Assembly: GCA_963971425.1 (NCBI GenBank)
Contig: OZ020516.1
Span: 16,108,593-16,172,592 of the forward strand
Direction: 5' to 3'
Source: Bryoerythrophyllum caledonicum
Lineage: Eukaryota; Streptophyta; Bryopsida; Pottiales; Pottiaceae
DNA length: 64,000 nucleotides
The position numbers were made by a program, and so were the translations under genes. Positions 1 through 12,077 of the stretch are shown one piece after another. The notes beneath the pieces were generated by a model, which had not been told where the DNA came from, made no database searches, and saw only the letters and a program-made list of their open reading frames with translations. The first letter of the stretch is position 1. Every line of letters begins with the position of its first letter.

Positions 1-3000
1 GCAGCGACACACAAGTACACCGCCATATTGTGAATCCACTGACAACAGTCGGAACAAAACCACTAAAACTACCAGAGAAAAATTAAATGGTTCAACACTG
101 CAAAGATGAACCGTTCAATCACCTGCAAGACTTGCCGACCAATAGTTTGGAACTGAGTCTGTATCTGCCGGGTCACAGTTCCCTCTAACTTCGCACCCAC
201 CGACTTTTCCAGTTGAGGCAACATTTTCTCGGTGAAACCCTGCAGTACGGAAACCCAACCACCACCCAGACATTTCAGAATGAGCTGCACGGTCCAAGCT
301 TAATCATGAATCATCAAACTGTTCTAGCTATAATAAGAACATCTTATCACAATATCGTTCTGCCAGTAGGAACATGCACTTTCCAGGAACAATCAATGTG
401 ATGTGCAAAAAGGTAAACATCGAGATAAAGTACTGCAGATGCCGACGAATTTCTCCACACAATAAGCAACCATAATCAGGTTTCACCTATAGCTACCTGG
501 AACGACTCAGCCACCGTTGTTGAAACCGCTTTGTGAAGGGGAGGAAGAACGGCCTGAGCAACAACTGGACCAATAGCGGCAAATTCCTTCTTGAATCCCC
601 GCTCCAAAGCAACTGGCATGTCCTTGCTCACAAAATTAGTGAGCAGCATCGTAACCTGCTGGACTCTCTCACGCTCTTGCTTTTCTCTCCGTGCATTTTC
701 TTCTGCCAACCGCGCCCACATTGCATCTACGTGTGCTTTCAGAACCTTCTCCATCCGTTGCCCAAGGGCACCTGAAATCAAGATCCAACATTCACATATT
801 CAAACAACAATTTCTCAATGTGAATTTCTGAAATCTGCCAAGATTCAATCGGTTGCAAGCCTTACCAATCACACCGACTGATGAATACAATCTAAATTGT
901 TCTATACGAGCAAAGAGTGGGTACCTTCCATCCGTTTCCCTTCCTTGACGACAGGCACAGCCACCATAACAGTCATCTGCTTCTGTATCTCCTTCTGCAT
1001 TAATACCAACTGCAAGAAGCCCAGAACACAACTTGTCAGCAATGGTCAACCTTAATCATTCTATAACAGATGCAGTATTTCTGATGATTATAACTCACAT
1101 GAAAATCAACAAAAAGTAAATACCTGGTTCAACGACTCTTGCATTGAAGCCACCTGGGCAAGAAACGCAGGGTCAATTGGAGCAGGAGCAGGAGCAGGAG
1201 CAGGTGTTGATGTCGACATTGAAACTGGGTTCACAGCATGGCTTGTTTCACCTTCTGGTTTGGACCCAGCCGTCGACATGTTGGCCAAAGAGGATAATCC
1301 AGAGCCGGAGCCAATCCCACCGACATTTGTCTTATTCTTGTTCTTCCTGCCCTTCGCAATCGCTGCCTGAGGGGGAGGCAAAGGCAACTCGCCACTTGAA
1401 TCTCTAAAAGTAAGGTCTCGTAGCTTGTCACCGACTTCATCAGCAGCAGCCAGGGGTCTGTCTTTGTCTCCTGTAATTTCACCCTCTTCAACCTGTGAGT
1501 TCTCTCCCGAGTACCGATCAGGTAGATATCCAGAAGCGGCCATGATATCCTGGGGCACTGTCGGCTCTTTGTCCACATAATCGTTGCCGATTTGAGTTGT
1601 CTCTAGAGACTCTAACAAAGAGGACACTGAGACCTCCTTACCATCCTCACCAACCAATATTTCCGTCTCCACTACCTCTTTCTCCATAACAACGCTGGCA
1701 TCGACGGCAGTGAACCCCTCAGCAGGTTTGGGAGCCGATGTTTTTCCATCCTTGGCGCTCTGTTCTTGTGGAAGGGAAGCACCATAGGCTTCTGAATGCT
1801 TAGAACCGGCTGCGAGGTTCATAAGTTCCGAAGGAGTTATCAAATGCAGACCCTGATGATGCCCACCTTGCGGTCCCAAGTTGGAAGACTTAGTGTCCAC
1901 AGACGCGTCCTTCTCCTGCCTATCTGGAAGCTCTTCTGCAGAATTACTGCTCGAGGAGGATTGAGCCCTGTCCAGATTTGAAACATTCAGCGGAGGCATC
2001 AAAGAAGATACGTCACGTCTGATATCGGGAACGTCTTCTCCCTTCTGCTTCGAAGCATGATGGGTATCAGGAAACCTTGTTGGACTCCTTGAGCGCGACC
2101 GTCGTGAAGTGGGTGGCTTTGTGTTGCCGGATGCAAGACTCTCTGATTTACTGGAGATTTGCGCCAGAAGCTCTGCACTTGACGAGAAGCTAGTCTTGCT
2201 AGTTTCATTGCTCTGTACCTTCGGGGGAGCTTGCAAAAAGGTAGCGAAGTCCATTGCAATGCTCTTCTCCACATGATGAGTAGTTGCGACCTCCACACGC
2301 CCAACTTCAACTGGACTTCCAAAGGCAGAAGAGACAGCTGGGGTCCTTGCAGGAACACTGACGTTGGAAATTGTGGAAGTACCCGTGCTCATACCGGATG
2401 TAGGTCCAGGCCCCATATCTATTAAATCCGGAACAGCAGAATCGTGTGGGCGTTCGGGAGTTCCAGGAGCCTCTGAAACAGTTTCGTCCACAGGAGGCAA
2501 ACACTGCGAAACATCTAACCCATATTGCTGAATCGCCTGTGTTTGGACGCAATAAATCTGGACTTTGCCTTCTCCAGCCTCCGTGACAGTATCTTCTGTA
2601 ACTGTCAAGCTAAGAATTGGCATCGTCACAGAAAACTCCGCCAGATAGTTCATCCGTGCCGCAGCTGGATTATGACCAAACTCAACATGAACTGCATATA
2701 TGGCATTCTTCTTGGCATTCGCCAATAATATCAGGCTAGCACGAGATGCTACTACAAGTTGATTGAAAATAGCATTCTCATACTTGCCATCAGGAGCTTC
2801 TGAGCTCTGAAACTCCAGTGTTTGTATACAGCGCCACGTTCCTGCACCTGATTTTGAGGGTGATTCCTCTGAACCACTTGTAGGTGCCCAGAGTTTCAGC
2901 TCTCTATTCAATGGGCCCTAGAACACATACAACCGAAGATTTTCAGCAACATCAGCACATTCATCAGATGCAAAACATCTGATACAAACATTTGTATTCG

Positions 3001-5227
3001 TCAATATGAAGACAGTCGCAACTAATGATATCTTGGTGGGAAGGAAGAGATAAAAATAAAGAATTGCAGGCATACCGCAGTGAGAAGGACGTGATGGTCA
3101 GGGCGCCGTGGTGCTGACAAAAAGGCCACTGCAGCCACAGCCTCTCCGCCATGAGGCATAATACTCAACAATGGGCTTCTACTGCTATCGCCCCATATGC
3201 GCATCTGAACAAAAACATCCAGATCACACAGATCGTCAATGATACAGGTGTTCTAAAAAACAACTCCTGACTCGAGAATCGCCCTAAAGTATAACACAGA
3301 GCCTGTAGTGAAGTAGCAGAAGGCTGCATACCGTGCCATCTTGTGAGGCTGATGCCACCCTGAAGGTAGAGAAAAAGGGCACTGCCAAATCATTGACAGT
3401 GCCGTTGTGTGCACCGACTACATGTACTCCTTCTAGCGGGTTGTCCACCTGACATTTAAGAGGTTGGTCGGCCAAAAACCCTCCTTGAGGTGCAGCCTGC
3501 TGTACCTTAACTACATCAATGCTAAGAACCAAGTTCCCAATCGCTACCTCCAACACATCCTGCATCAAATATAAGTCATTTCACCGTCAGCAAATCTCCG
3601 GCAACACAAAAGATTAAATTAAAACTATAATGCCAGAGTCAATGAGCAAGCGACACAGCAATGAAAACACGGTGAAGCCCATAAGCACACAGTAACAGCT
3701 CTCATTGAAAGAAAAACCTGAAATTCACCTGCGATTGGAGATTCCAGCACACACGTGGATGACATGAGTCCCAGTCACCAAAAACTTGTATGGCCAGCAA
3801 TATTTGCTCTGTAATGAGCGTCTTGCCATTCTCAGGAGACGGTCCCTCACAAATTCTCCGCACATAAATGCGTCCATCTACACTTGCACTGCAATATCCA
3901 AAAACATCGGTTAGAATGTAGCCATAAACTTAAGACTATCAAATATTAGATGAAACTATTCCCCAAAACCCAGTGTTATTGCGACCAGTTGCAAGACTCT
4001 AAACTGTGAAATCTTTTTCTTTGCTTTTCTTACTCTTTCAACAGGATCCTCACTACTGAAATCGACTTAACAATCTAACCTCGGCAATTGATCATATACA
4101 GATCCCGGAAAGAGTTTACAACTCCTCAATATACACGCAGAAAAGGTACAAAAGAGGGACAGTAGGTACCTAGCAAGAAGGTGCTGGTCTTCCGACAAAA
4201 ACACCATGTCCGTGACCCTCTGCAATCATAAAAATCATATACACAAAGTGTTAAAATACTTGAAAATCCTTGAAGATTGTAGCAAACGTAGAATATACAC
4301 GTAGAAAAGCTAGAGTTGCTTTGAAAACGTTACCTGCGTGTGACCTCGAAGCAGCGCTCTCAACGCGGTGTTGATGTTGAGAATGCGGATCGTGCCCTGC
4401 CGCAACCCGTAACATATATACCTCTTGTTTACAGCGATCTGCCTCCCTACGACTAGAAGCGGATCTGATCCATACACTGTAATAGGACTAACTTCGAGCT
4501 GCGGCTGTGCTTCTCCAGGTTTACGAACATCCACATCGTAAACCACATGATCACCCCAAAGATGCCGGCCCCGGGGTTGCTTCCCACTTGATACTCTAGC
4601 AGAAGCCGTGGAAGTCACTGGCGCAACTGGAGCTGGCGGAGCAGTGGGCAACGCTGGCGCCAGAGCAGGAGGAGGGATGGACACATCCTGGTTAAGTCCC
4701 TGAGAGGACCGGGGCCGCTCAGTAGCACCATCGTCACTGCCCGGTGCTTCAGCTCCAATATTTGTTGTTAAAAGTGCCATAAGGCGGGCGCCATCCAAAG
4801 GAGAGGTTGATGCCTGGTTTGGGCCGCCACTGCCTTGTGTCGTCAAAGGAAGAGATGAAAGAGGAGGGTTAGGATGTTGCACGTCGTTCGGAGGGAACTG
4901 CTGCTGCGGCTGCTGCGGCTGCTGCTGCTGGTTGTATGGGGCAGTGGTGTAGCTTGGTGGCCGCAGTCCATGCTCCTGCTGGTAGTGCATGTAAGGGTGA
5001 AAAACTTGAGGCTGCCCTGGTTGCTGAGTACTATACTGAAAGTTTTGAGGGGGCATGCTTGAGAAGGAACCAGGATTCGAGGGAAAAGATCCTGGATTCT
5101 GAGGAAATTGACTAGGAGGGTAAGGAGGATGAGAGGCGTATGTAGGAGGAGGAGGGTATGGGCTTGGAGGTGCCTTGTTGAAGAAATTGTGGATGTCAAA
5201 CCCTCCTGACGGTCCAGTGGCGCCCAT
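1..5227 (-). CDS. VCS: Enhancer of mRNA decapping 4 / VARICOSE, 3' end beyond the window
   Basis: Scaffold protein of the cytoplasmic mRNA decapping complex (P-bodies), which in plants links DCP2 and DCP1. Coding exons read from GT-AG junctions: 4334-5227, 4170-4219, 3729-3888, 3332-3559, 3076-3204, 1124-2917, 925-1009, 497-771, 123-239; they sum to 3,732 nt (1,244 codons) in one frame, and the last intron runs off the left edge. The start at 5227 opens a Pro/Gln-rich disordered region (about residues 1-215) containing GARLMALL, followed by the very conserved block [12 protein letters not shown] and [16 protein letters not shown] that begins the WD40 propeller. The large exon 1124-2917 encodes a Ser/Pro-rich linker ending in an Ala-Pro repeat. 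The last exons give the helical Ge-1 C-terminal region, with [14 protein letters not shown] and [18 protein letters not shown]. The family has about 1,300-1,400 residues, so perhaps 100 are missing. Identity is firm; exon ends are read by eye. Confidence 0.93.
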
Positions 5228-6110
5228 TATGTTTCTGTTCCACTACTACCCTTGATGTTTCGCTTCTGCAGTGTTCACAAACCCCATCGGATCAAAATCA
5301 CAACAGGCCCCTCGGTTGAAAAAATTACCGACAAACCTCCAACCATAATAATTTCTTCCAATTCATGCCCTAGCACACCAAAAAACATACTAATCCCCCA
5401 TTCACTCATCTCAAGGTGTAATCTCGAACCGTACTGACCTGACACATGCTACAGAAAAGTACAAGCTTCTCTGATTTCTAACAGCCAGACGATGTGACGA
5501 GAAAGAGAGCCTGCTAGCGAAGAAACAATCAAGTTAATCCTCACAAACACACCAAAAGCCTCAAAATTAGGAGCTAAGCCATAACACGCCCTCACGTCAA
5601 ACACACAACACACCAACATCCAAACAACCAATACCCTAAGTGCACACGAAGAACAACGAAACCACAGACCATAGGCGCAATGAATCAGGCGGGAACAATC
5701 CAAACCCTAGCACATCCAAACCAGCCGCGAAAACCAACGCCCGTCCTCGAAACCCCAGCCACCCCATTCCCGCGCACCAAAACAAGCAAACTCACGCCCC
5801 GCCGCCCGCCCTAAACCCCGAACTCGAAATTCACACCATACCCCAGAAAAATCCGAAACCCCAAAAATGCCCCGGGTCCCTCCATGTCACGTACCAGGAT
5901 CACACCATCCAAGCAAGAGGCAACTGACGATGATGCGACGGTCGACGGCGAGGGCGGAGACGGTCGCGGGGGTAATCTCTCCACACACACTCAAAGCTCG
6001 CAGGCAAATAACGCAACGACGGCTCTTGCTTCCTTCTTCTTCTTCTTCTTCTTCTTCTTCTTCTTCGCTGCGACCTCCGGATGAGAAGTCTTTCCTACGC
6101 CGGCGTCCGC
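5228..6110 (-). promoter_or_regulatory. 5' leader and promoter region of the EDC4 gene
   Basis: Gene-free, AC-rich then GC-rich stretch upstream of the EDC4 start codon. It holds a TTC microsatellite (about 6032-6067, GAA on the gene strand) typical of plant 5' leaders. No TATA box can be assigned. The open frames here (for example the Ser- or Glu-rich ones across 5867-6523) are low-complexity by-products of the microsatellite. Confidence 0.5.
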
Positions 6111-6375
6111 GGGATGGCGGCGTCCTCTCGGGGCGCTTTGCGATGAATGGCGTCGATGCTTGCTCTCGCTCACTCTCTATCTCTTTCGCTCTGTCTCTGG
6201 CGAGATTTGCAAGCTCGGGCTCCGCGCTCAAGTTGAGTGTGCTCTCGGGCTCGGAGCCCCTCGCCCCTCCCTCCAGGAACTTTACGCCCCGCTCATGTCC
6301 GGGAGATACTAAGGCTATACACGGGTCATACTCGTCTCATTATCCGGCTGTACCCTCACGGCTCTCGAGAGTTAG

Positions 6376-6415
6376 ACGGATCGGGTCGCGTCGGGTCGGG
6401 TCGGGTCGGGTTGGG
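6376..6415 (+). repeat. TCGGG short tandem repeat, possible G-quadruplex
   Basis: Four to five tandem TCGGG units followed by TTGGG give five closely spaced GGG runs on the plus strand, a pattern able to form a G-quadruplex. It lies between the EDC4 promoter and the maturase gene. Confidence 0.6.
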
Positions 6416-6472
6416 AACTTGGGATGGGGCGAGACTGGGCCCTGCCTGGACGAATCTCGGGCGCGGGTTGGG

Positions 6473-8000
6473 TGGGGTAATTTCAGTGAGGCCCGGCCCG
6501 CGCCACTGTCTGTAGTGGGTTGATGCTTGTTGTCGGGGGCGGGGTAATTTCAGTGAGGAATTACATTTCACGGGCATAAGGTTAATTACTGGTTGTACTT
6601 GGGTCCAAAATGTATTATTGGGGAGTAAATTAGGAACGGGGAAAAATAACAAGGGCTTTATCGTCAATTACTAAGCAGGCGTTTATGGCCGTGGACATGG
6701 ACCCCCTTCAGTTTGTCGGGCTGAACCCATATGGTCACCCGGGTCCCAATCTGGGATTCTAGGGACTAGGATGGCATGTGCGCCTTCTTTGGTCCAAAAC
6801 GTGATAGTGGGGAGTAAACTAAGAAAGGGAAAAAATGACAAGGGCTTATCAGAAACAATAACATGTGAACCTTATCACATTTTCCCCTTGTTTGATGCTT
6901 AATTTTAGTTAAATTTGATGAACAATGGAAGTAGAATTATGGGAACAACACAAGTATGCCCTAGATTTGTCACCATCACAAACTAGAGAAGGTACATCAT
7001 TGTTATGGATGGGCCCAGGTTTGGAAAGAATATAGTTGTGTTGGAGGCTGGTACGGGTTGGGGGCCATTGTGAGAGGGTAGCGTGTGTGCTGGGAGTTGA
7101 ATACTTTCACTTGTGTGGAAAGACTGGAGCAATTGTTAGACAACATAGGATCCTGTCGGTCGGTTTTGTGAAGCTGATTGGGTTGTTTACGTTGGACTTG
7201 TGGACTTGGATGGTTTTTACCATTAAACGTCCGTCGGGAACAGTACATTCAGGCACGTATTTTACTCTGTAGAATACATATTAAGTTTAGCAAGACTTAC
7301 ATTTTTGGATTGAAGATTCTTCAACCAACTCTTTTGTTTGGAGGTTATTTCAATATCTCAACCTTATCGTGTTCAAATACGACACCATACATGTAGGATA
7401 TTGTGGCTACCAGTGGACCTTCTATTGTTGAAAGATTAATGTTGATTTTGGGAACATAATGTGTTTATTTACTCCTCGAGGATTTCATTATTTGAATTTG
7501 TAGATTTTGATATTCGAAATTATGGACTTTCAAGGGCTAATTTCTGTGTTTGACTAAAAAAGGTCATTTGCCCGGCAAGGAATTTCGACAATTGGAGAAG
7601 GTTCTATGATGTTGACTATAATCACAAATTTCTAATTGTAGCCTGTCCACGAAGACTTAGACCAATTTTCACCAAAAAAAAAATAGTCTCAAACTCTTGT
7701 CTTGAGAGGAGGATATAGACAACAATTTAGAAGTGTTAAAGTCTCAGTGATAAAATGATAAAAGTCCTGAGGTGGCTTTTGACAAATTTTGGGCACACTC
7801 CCATGGTTGCAATTTATATTGAGAATTTCCAAATTTTTGTACAAAGATGCAAGGAGTCAAGAGGTACATGACCAAAAATGAAGCCCAGCATCTACGAATT
7901 CCTGGAATTAAATTCAAAATTTACACGTAAGATGAAGAATTAACTATACTAATTTTGATGCACACTGTTTTTGAATCCACAGCCTTTAGTGTCGCATTTG
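6473..8000. other. Intergenic stretch with diverged duplications
   Basis: No gene seen. Two short direct repeats are visible: a 19-bp block (GGGGTAATTTCAGTGAGG) at about 6474 and 6541, and a roughly 65-bp block at 6598-6665 and 6789-6850 (both begin GGTCCAAAA and contain GGGGAGTAAA and ACAAGGGCTT). About 7205-7435 is a dispersed repeat whose second copy lies near 56,085-56,300. Confidence 0.6.
7205..7435 (+). repeat. Dispersed repeat, copy 1 of 2
   Basis: Aligns in the same orientation with 56,085-56,300: both share GGCACGTATTTTACT, CTCAACCTTATC and ACACCATACATGTA in the same order and spacing. No terminal repeats or target duplications could be assigned. Confidence 0.65.
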
Positions 8001-8098
8001 TGTGTGCTTCCACTTCTCTGAATTTAGAACGGCTACTGGATCCGAAATCAACACATATAGTTCATTCTCGCATCCTAAATCTAGTAAATTTGAAGATA

Positions 8099-8166
8099 GT
8101 GTCGGGTTTGAAGGCGTGTCGGATTTGAAGGCAGTGTCGGGTTTGAAGACAGTGTCGGATTTGCAT
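8099..8166 (+). repeat. Four-copy 18-bp tandem repeat in the maturase-gene leader
   Basis: Four imperfect tandem copies of GTGTCGGGTTTGAAGGC lie in the probable first, untranslated exon of the downstream gene. Confidence 0.7.
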
Positions 8167-8379
8167 GCTTTCGACCAAAACAGAGCAGAGCGGGAAAGAG
8201 CTGCGTCGCAGTCGAGAACCTCCGAATTCGCTCAGCATTTGCTCCTCCTCCGCGAAGCTGATGCGCAATTCGCCACCTTTTTGCTGTGTCAAGTCACCTT
8301 GCGAGTCCGGGGACAACAGATTGCGCGTCATTAGAGACAAGTCCCGGAAAATATAGAGCGCATTTGCGAATTCGCATCG

Positions 8380-8751
8380 GTGAGTTTACGATCAATCTCT
8401 CTCGTTGCATTAACACAGAAAATTCACTAATGCTCCTGCATTCTTCCTCGTTTCTGCGGTGGAGCGGTTGCTGCTATGTTTGAGATCGTTTTGCACTGGT
8501 TTCTTGATTACAGCATAAAATTTCTTGATACTGTATCATTTTATTGATACCGGGACGATATTTCTCTGTAATTTTTGCTGTGCTTGTGGTTGAAGGCGGA
8601 TGAAAGGCTACAGAAGTTTTTGATTGATGATATTCGGTGTAGATTTTGCAGATTTGCTGTTGTGATAGATTAGGGTTCGGGTTTAGGGTTTAGGGTTTAA
8701 GGTTTCAGGTTCGATGTTTTGAGTTTTGTAATTTGCGTTCCGTTTTTGCAG
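8380..8751 (+). other. Predicted 5'UTR intron of the maturase gene
   Basis: A donor (CATCG|GTGAGT) at 8380 and an acceptor (TTTTTGCAG) ending at 8751 bracket a T-rich intron containing a telobox-like tract (repeated AGGGTTT, about 8673-8702). The translation start follows 69 bases downstream. Leader introns are common in plant housekeeping genes. Inferred from signals only. Confidence 0.55.
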
Positions 8752-8820
8752 GTGTGGATTGGCTAGGTTGCGATTTGGATAGAGAACTGGAGGGTTGGTT
8801 AGGTTTTGAATGGTGCAATT

Positions 8821-10587
8821 ATGGCGTTTCGGTACTTGAAGGTGCTGGCGCGGACTGCTGCTGGTTTACGAAGCGGAGGGCGCATTCTAAATCCTTTGGA
8901 ACGTCTTCCGGCGTCACATTTGAGTAATGTGCGTTTTCAGGGTCGATGTCATGTGGTGGAAGGAGTTTGGCATTCCAGGATTACGGTGAGAGCAGCGTCA
9001 AATGATGCGTTGGATATCGTGAGGTACTTGGAAGGAGCCGAGGAGGAGGAGGATGAGGAGGATGAGGAGGGGAGCGAGGAGGTGCCGGTGGTGGAAAACG
9101 TTGAAGAATTCGAGAGGTTTAGTGATTCAGACGAAGAGGAGATCGCGAGAGTGAAGCCGCACTCTGACGGCATGTACCGCAAGGTCATCGACTCGATAGC
9201 GAATCCGGAAGCGTTAGCGGCTGCTTTCGAAAGCATAAAACAGAAGTATGGCAAAATAATCTTCCGGTCTCACGAACGGATCGACTGGCGATGGTGTGAG
9301 CAGACTGCGGATGAGTTACGTGCCGGGACGTATGCGTTTCGGCCTGTCAGACATGTGAACGTGCCTGTTCTGGGACAAGGCGAGAGGATGAGGTCGGTGC
9401 GCGTTGTGAGCCCCAAGGATCAGATCATTTTGGAGGCTTTCAGGGCGGCTCTGGAGAAGATATATGCGCCATTACTGTCTCCTTATGTACACAGCTGCAA
9501 GCACAGCGCACTCGAGCAGGTGAAGTACGGTTGGCGAGGGACCTCATGGTTTCTGGAGTTTTCTGTGGAGAGGAGCTACGACGAGACGAATCAGAAGCGG
9601 CTCAAGAACATCGTCTCGGATAAGATCCAGGATAAGCGGTTTCTGGACTCATTGTTTCAGATGTTCAATGCCGGGGTTATAGGATTGGAGAAGACGAATG
9701 TTGAGGAAGGTGGCATCCTGTCTTCCATTTTGTGCAACATTTATTATCAGAAGCTGGACGAGGAAATGGAGGCAATCAGGGAAGAGTGGAACACGGAAGC
9801 CAAGAACCGGAGTACCAACCCTGCTTACAAGAGGCTGATGGTGTTCGACAAGAAGACGCTAGCGAGATTGGGAGGCAATGCTGAACAGATGAGGCGCGAG
9901 AAGCAGCATCGCTTGGCACTGGCAAGGAAGATGGCAATCAGTCGCAAGAACTACAAGGACCCCAACTTCACGAGGGTTCAGTACGTGAGATTTGGTGATA
10001 ACTTTCTCATAGGGCTTTCCGGGAGCAAGGCCACAGCCTCGAAGATCATGAGGCGGCTGACGACGTTTCTTCAGTCAAATCTTCAGCTTCAGTTGGACTC
10101 GGAGAAGACTCGTCTCAGTCACGCGGTTTCGGACAAGACCCTGTTCTTGGACGCTTACGTCCGTGTTCTCGACCCGAAGGAGTTGCCTGAGGTGAAGTCT
10201 TCGCTGACCAGGGCTCTGGCGAGGAAGAAAGAACAGACTATGAGAGTCAAGCAGCAGCTGGATGACCGTTGGACGAGGGAGTGCCGTAACGTGGTGCTTA
10301 AATGTTGGACCATTGCATTCGAGAAGTGGCGCCGTGAGTTTGGGAAGGACGGGGCCAAGAAGCGGACCTTCGAAACTGCGACGCAACAACTGTTGTCTAT
10401 GCCTGAAGAGGAGAGCAAGCTCTGGCGACGACAAGCCCAGGATGTACTGCATGTTTTCGTCTCTGCAGCCCTGCGACAAGGTCTGTTTCCGAAGGAGGAA
10501 GTGGACAATTACTATCAACTTCTTGCTAGTCTGGAGAAGAGTCTGGCGAAGGCGCCGCAGCATGAATTTCACGATTTGGACGAGTAG
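8821..10587 (+). CDS. Nuclear-encoded group II intron maturase / RT-like protein, predicted organellar
   Basis: 588-residue single-exon protein. I place the start at the ATG at 8821 (MAFRYLKVLARTA), because the frame upstream offers only non-ATG codons. The basic, acid-free N-terminus looks like a mitochondrial or plastid targeting peptide, and a Glu/Asp-rich spacer follows (about residues 75-115). The group II RT fold is recognisable: R-x-V-x-V-V-S-P-K-D-Q-I-I-L-E-A, then GGILSSILCNIYYQKLD near residue 297 (RT block PQG/LSPLLxNIYL), then YVRFGDNF near residue 388 where active enzymes have YADD. The palm Asp pair is thus broken (FGDN), and the first palm motif reads FSVERSYD. This fits a splicing cofactor that has lost reverse transcription, as in plant nMAT proteins. 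A basic helical C-terminus (from about 460) may be the RNA-binding X domain. No HNH endonuclease is seen. Which nMAT class it belongs to I cannot say. Confidence 0.82.
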   Translation: MAFRYLKVLARTAAGLRSGGRILNPLERLPASHLSNVRFQGRCHVVEGVWHSRITVRAASNDALDIVRYLEGAEEEEDEEDEEGSEEVPVVENVEEFERFSDSDEEEIARVKPHSDGMYRKVIDSIANPEALAAAFESIKQKYGKIIFRSHERIDWRWCEQTADELRAGTYAFRPVRHVNVPVLGQGERMRSVRVVSPKDQIILEAFRAALEKIYAPLLSPYVHSCKHSALEQVKYGWRGTSWFLEFSVERSYDETNQKRLKNIVSDKIQDKRFLDSLFQMFNAGVIGLEKTNVEEGGILSSILCNIYYQKLDEEMEAIREEWNTEAKNRSTNPAYKRLMVFDKKTLARLGGNAEQMRREKQHRLALARKMAISRKNYKDPNFTRVQYVRFGDNFLIGLSGSKATASKIMRRLTTFLQSNLQLQLDSEKTRLSHAVSDKTLFLDAYVRVLDPKELPEVKSSLTRALARKKEQTMRVKQQLDDRWTRECRNVVLKCWTIAFEKWRREFGKDGAKKRTFETATQQLLSMPEEESKLWRRQAQDVLHVFVSAALRQGLFPKEEVDNYYQLLASLEKSLAKAPQHEFHDLDE

Positions 10588-10826
10588 CCTAATTTCCAAT
10601 TGGTGGTCTCGTGGTTATTCTCGATCTATTTTTTCTAGCGTTGGCGTCAGCAAGGTCTTCAACGCACTGGTGAGTGATTCAGTATGGTCCTAATATTTGC
10701 TCAGGTCGGAGGTACTTCCGCTGGTAAATAGCATTACCAGGTTTTTTTTGTTGATCGTGTCTTCATGTGATTGATCTCTTGTTTAACGACATTCTCTTTC
10801 TGCCCAACCTCTTCACCAAGCTTACA

Positions 10827-10906
10827 CATAATGTTGGGTAGTAAAGTAGAGCAGGATGCTCCATAATGCAGGGTAGTAAATCAGAGCAGGATGTTCCATA
10901 ATGCAG
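10827..10906 (+). repeat. Two-copy 38-bp tandem repeat downstream of the maturase gene
   Basis: Two adjacent copies share CATAATG, GGGTAGTAAA and AGAGCAGGATG. They lie in the probable 3'UTR or just beyond. Confidence 0.7.
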
Positions 10907-11990
10907 GGCCACTTGAGCTTTGTACTTGTTTGTCCTTGCCACCTGAAATAGCGGTCATAATAGTTGAAGTGAGAGATACTTCACTGCCGTCCGTGTTATT
11001 CACAAAATGACAACAATCGCTTAGGATTCCTAACAGCAAATGTTGCTGTTGGTGATTGATGATGGGCGTATGCAGGGCGTTGTTGATACCAAGTTAAGGA
11101 GCCACTGTAAGAGTGTTGCGCGTTGCTCTGTTCAAGGGGGCTCATTTTTCCATAACTCTGACATGGTAAGCAGCACGGCCAGAACCTGCTATTATTATTG
11201 TCGTTTTGTGGTGAACACATTGTAACCAGATATGTTTAGAACCTTCAGCTACCAACTTTCTAAGTCATTGTTTAAAGCAAAGTAGTGTGGCGGTTACTTT
11301 TGCTTTGACTTAGCTGTAGATTTGCTCCACTGAGTACACTGAGTAGTATATTCTGATTGGCTGTGCAGCTTGCGATTTTTGCGTCATTGATTCGTCCGAT
11401 TAGCACAGCTTTTCAACAACCCTCTGATTTTCAACCAAATGTAGTATCTTTTAATGGAAAAAGGCTTCTATCCAAACTTTGGCTTTGGCGAAACTCCGGG
11501 GGAAAGTGCGCTGCGCGAAGTTGGCGCGAAACTTTTCTTTCTTCCTGAATGTTGTTTGTGTTGTTCCGTGATTGCGTCCAGACGAGTCGCCGCTTTTCTC
11601 TCTTTTTCCTTTCTGCTGCAAATGTCTCGACACAATGTGGTGGCTCTTGCGTCGACGATGGTTTTTCTAATAGATTTTCCTTGGCCCAAGTTGTGATGGG
11701 AATTGGACGAGAGCTCGGAGAAAGTGAAAGTGGAGGGGAAGGAGGGAGGGGAAATTGCAGAGAAGGCGAAGAGGTGGAGAGAGGAATCGGCGTGGCTGTT
11801 TTAGAGAGCTCATGGAATCAGTGGATGGATGCAACAGGCTTCGAACATTGTACGTTTTATAATATCGTTTTGTGTTCTGAACAATATGTGATCAGTTGTA
11901 TCACGTCAAAGAGAGAACACAACCGACTAAGTGAAAGTAATCCGCCAATGAATGACGAATATAGCCTTCCTGCAGAGCTGATGAATTTCC
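10907..11990. other. Intergenic stretch, no gene supported
   Basis: The open frames here have no recognisable family and no convincing codon pattern. A GGA-rich purine tract lies at 11,700-11,800. Confidence 0.5.
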
Positions 11991-12077
11991 AAAACTAGAA
12001 TGGCCCAAAATGCTACCCACATGATATGACTGGGAGACTTCTGAGTATCCTACTGAACAAGTTGTGTGGCTCCACTT

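Noticed and set aside
11549-11998. 149-codon open frame between the maturase and BTB genes
   Set aside because: No family resemblance, start inside a low-complexity region, no splice or neighbour support.
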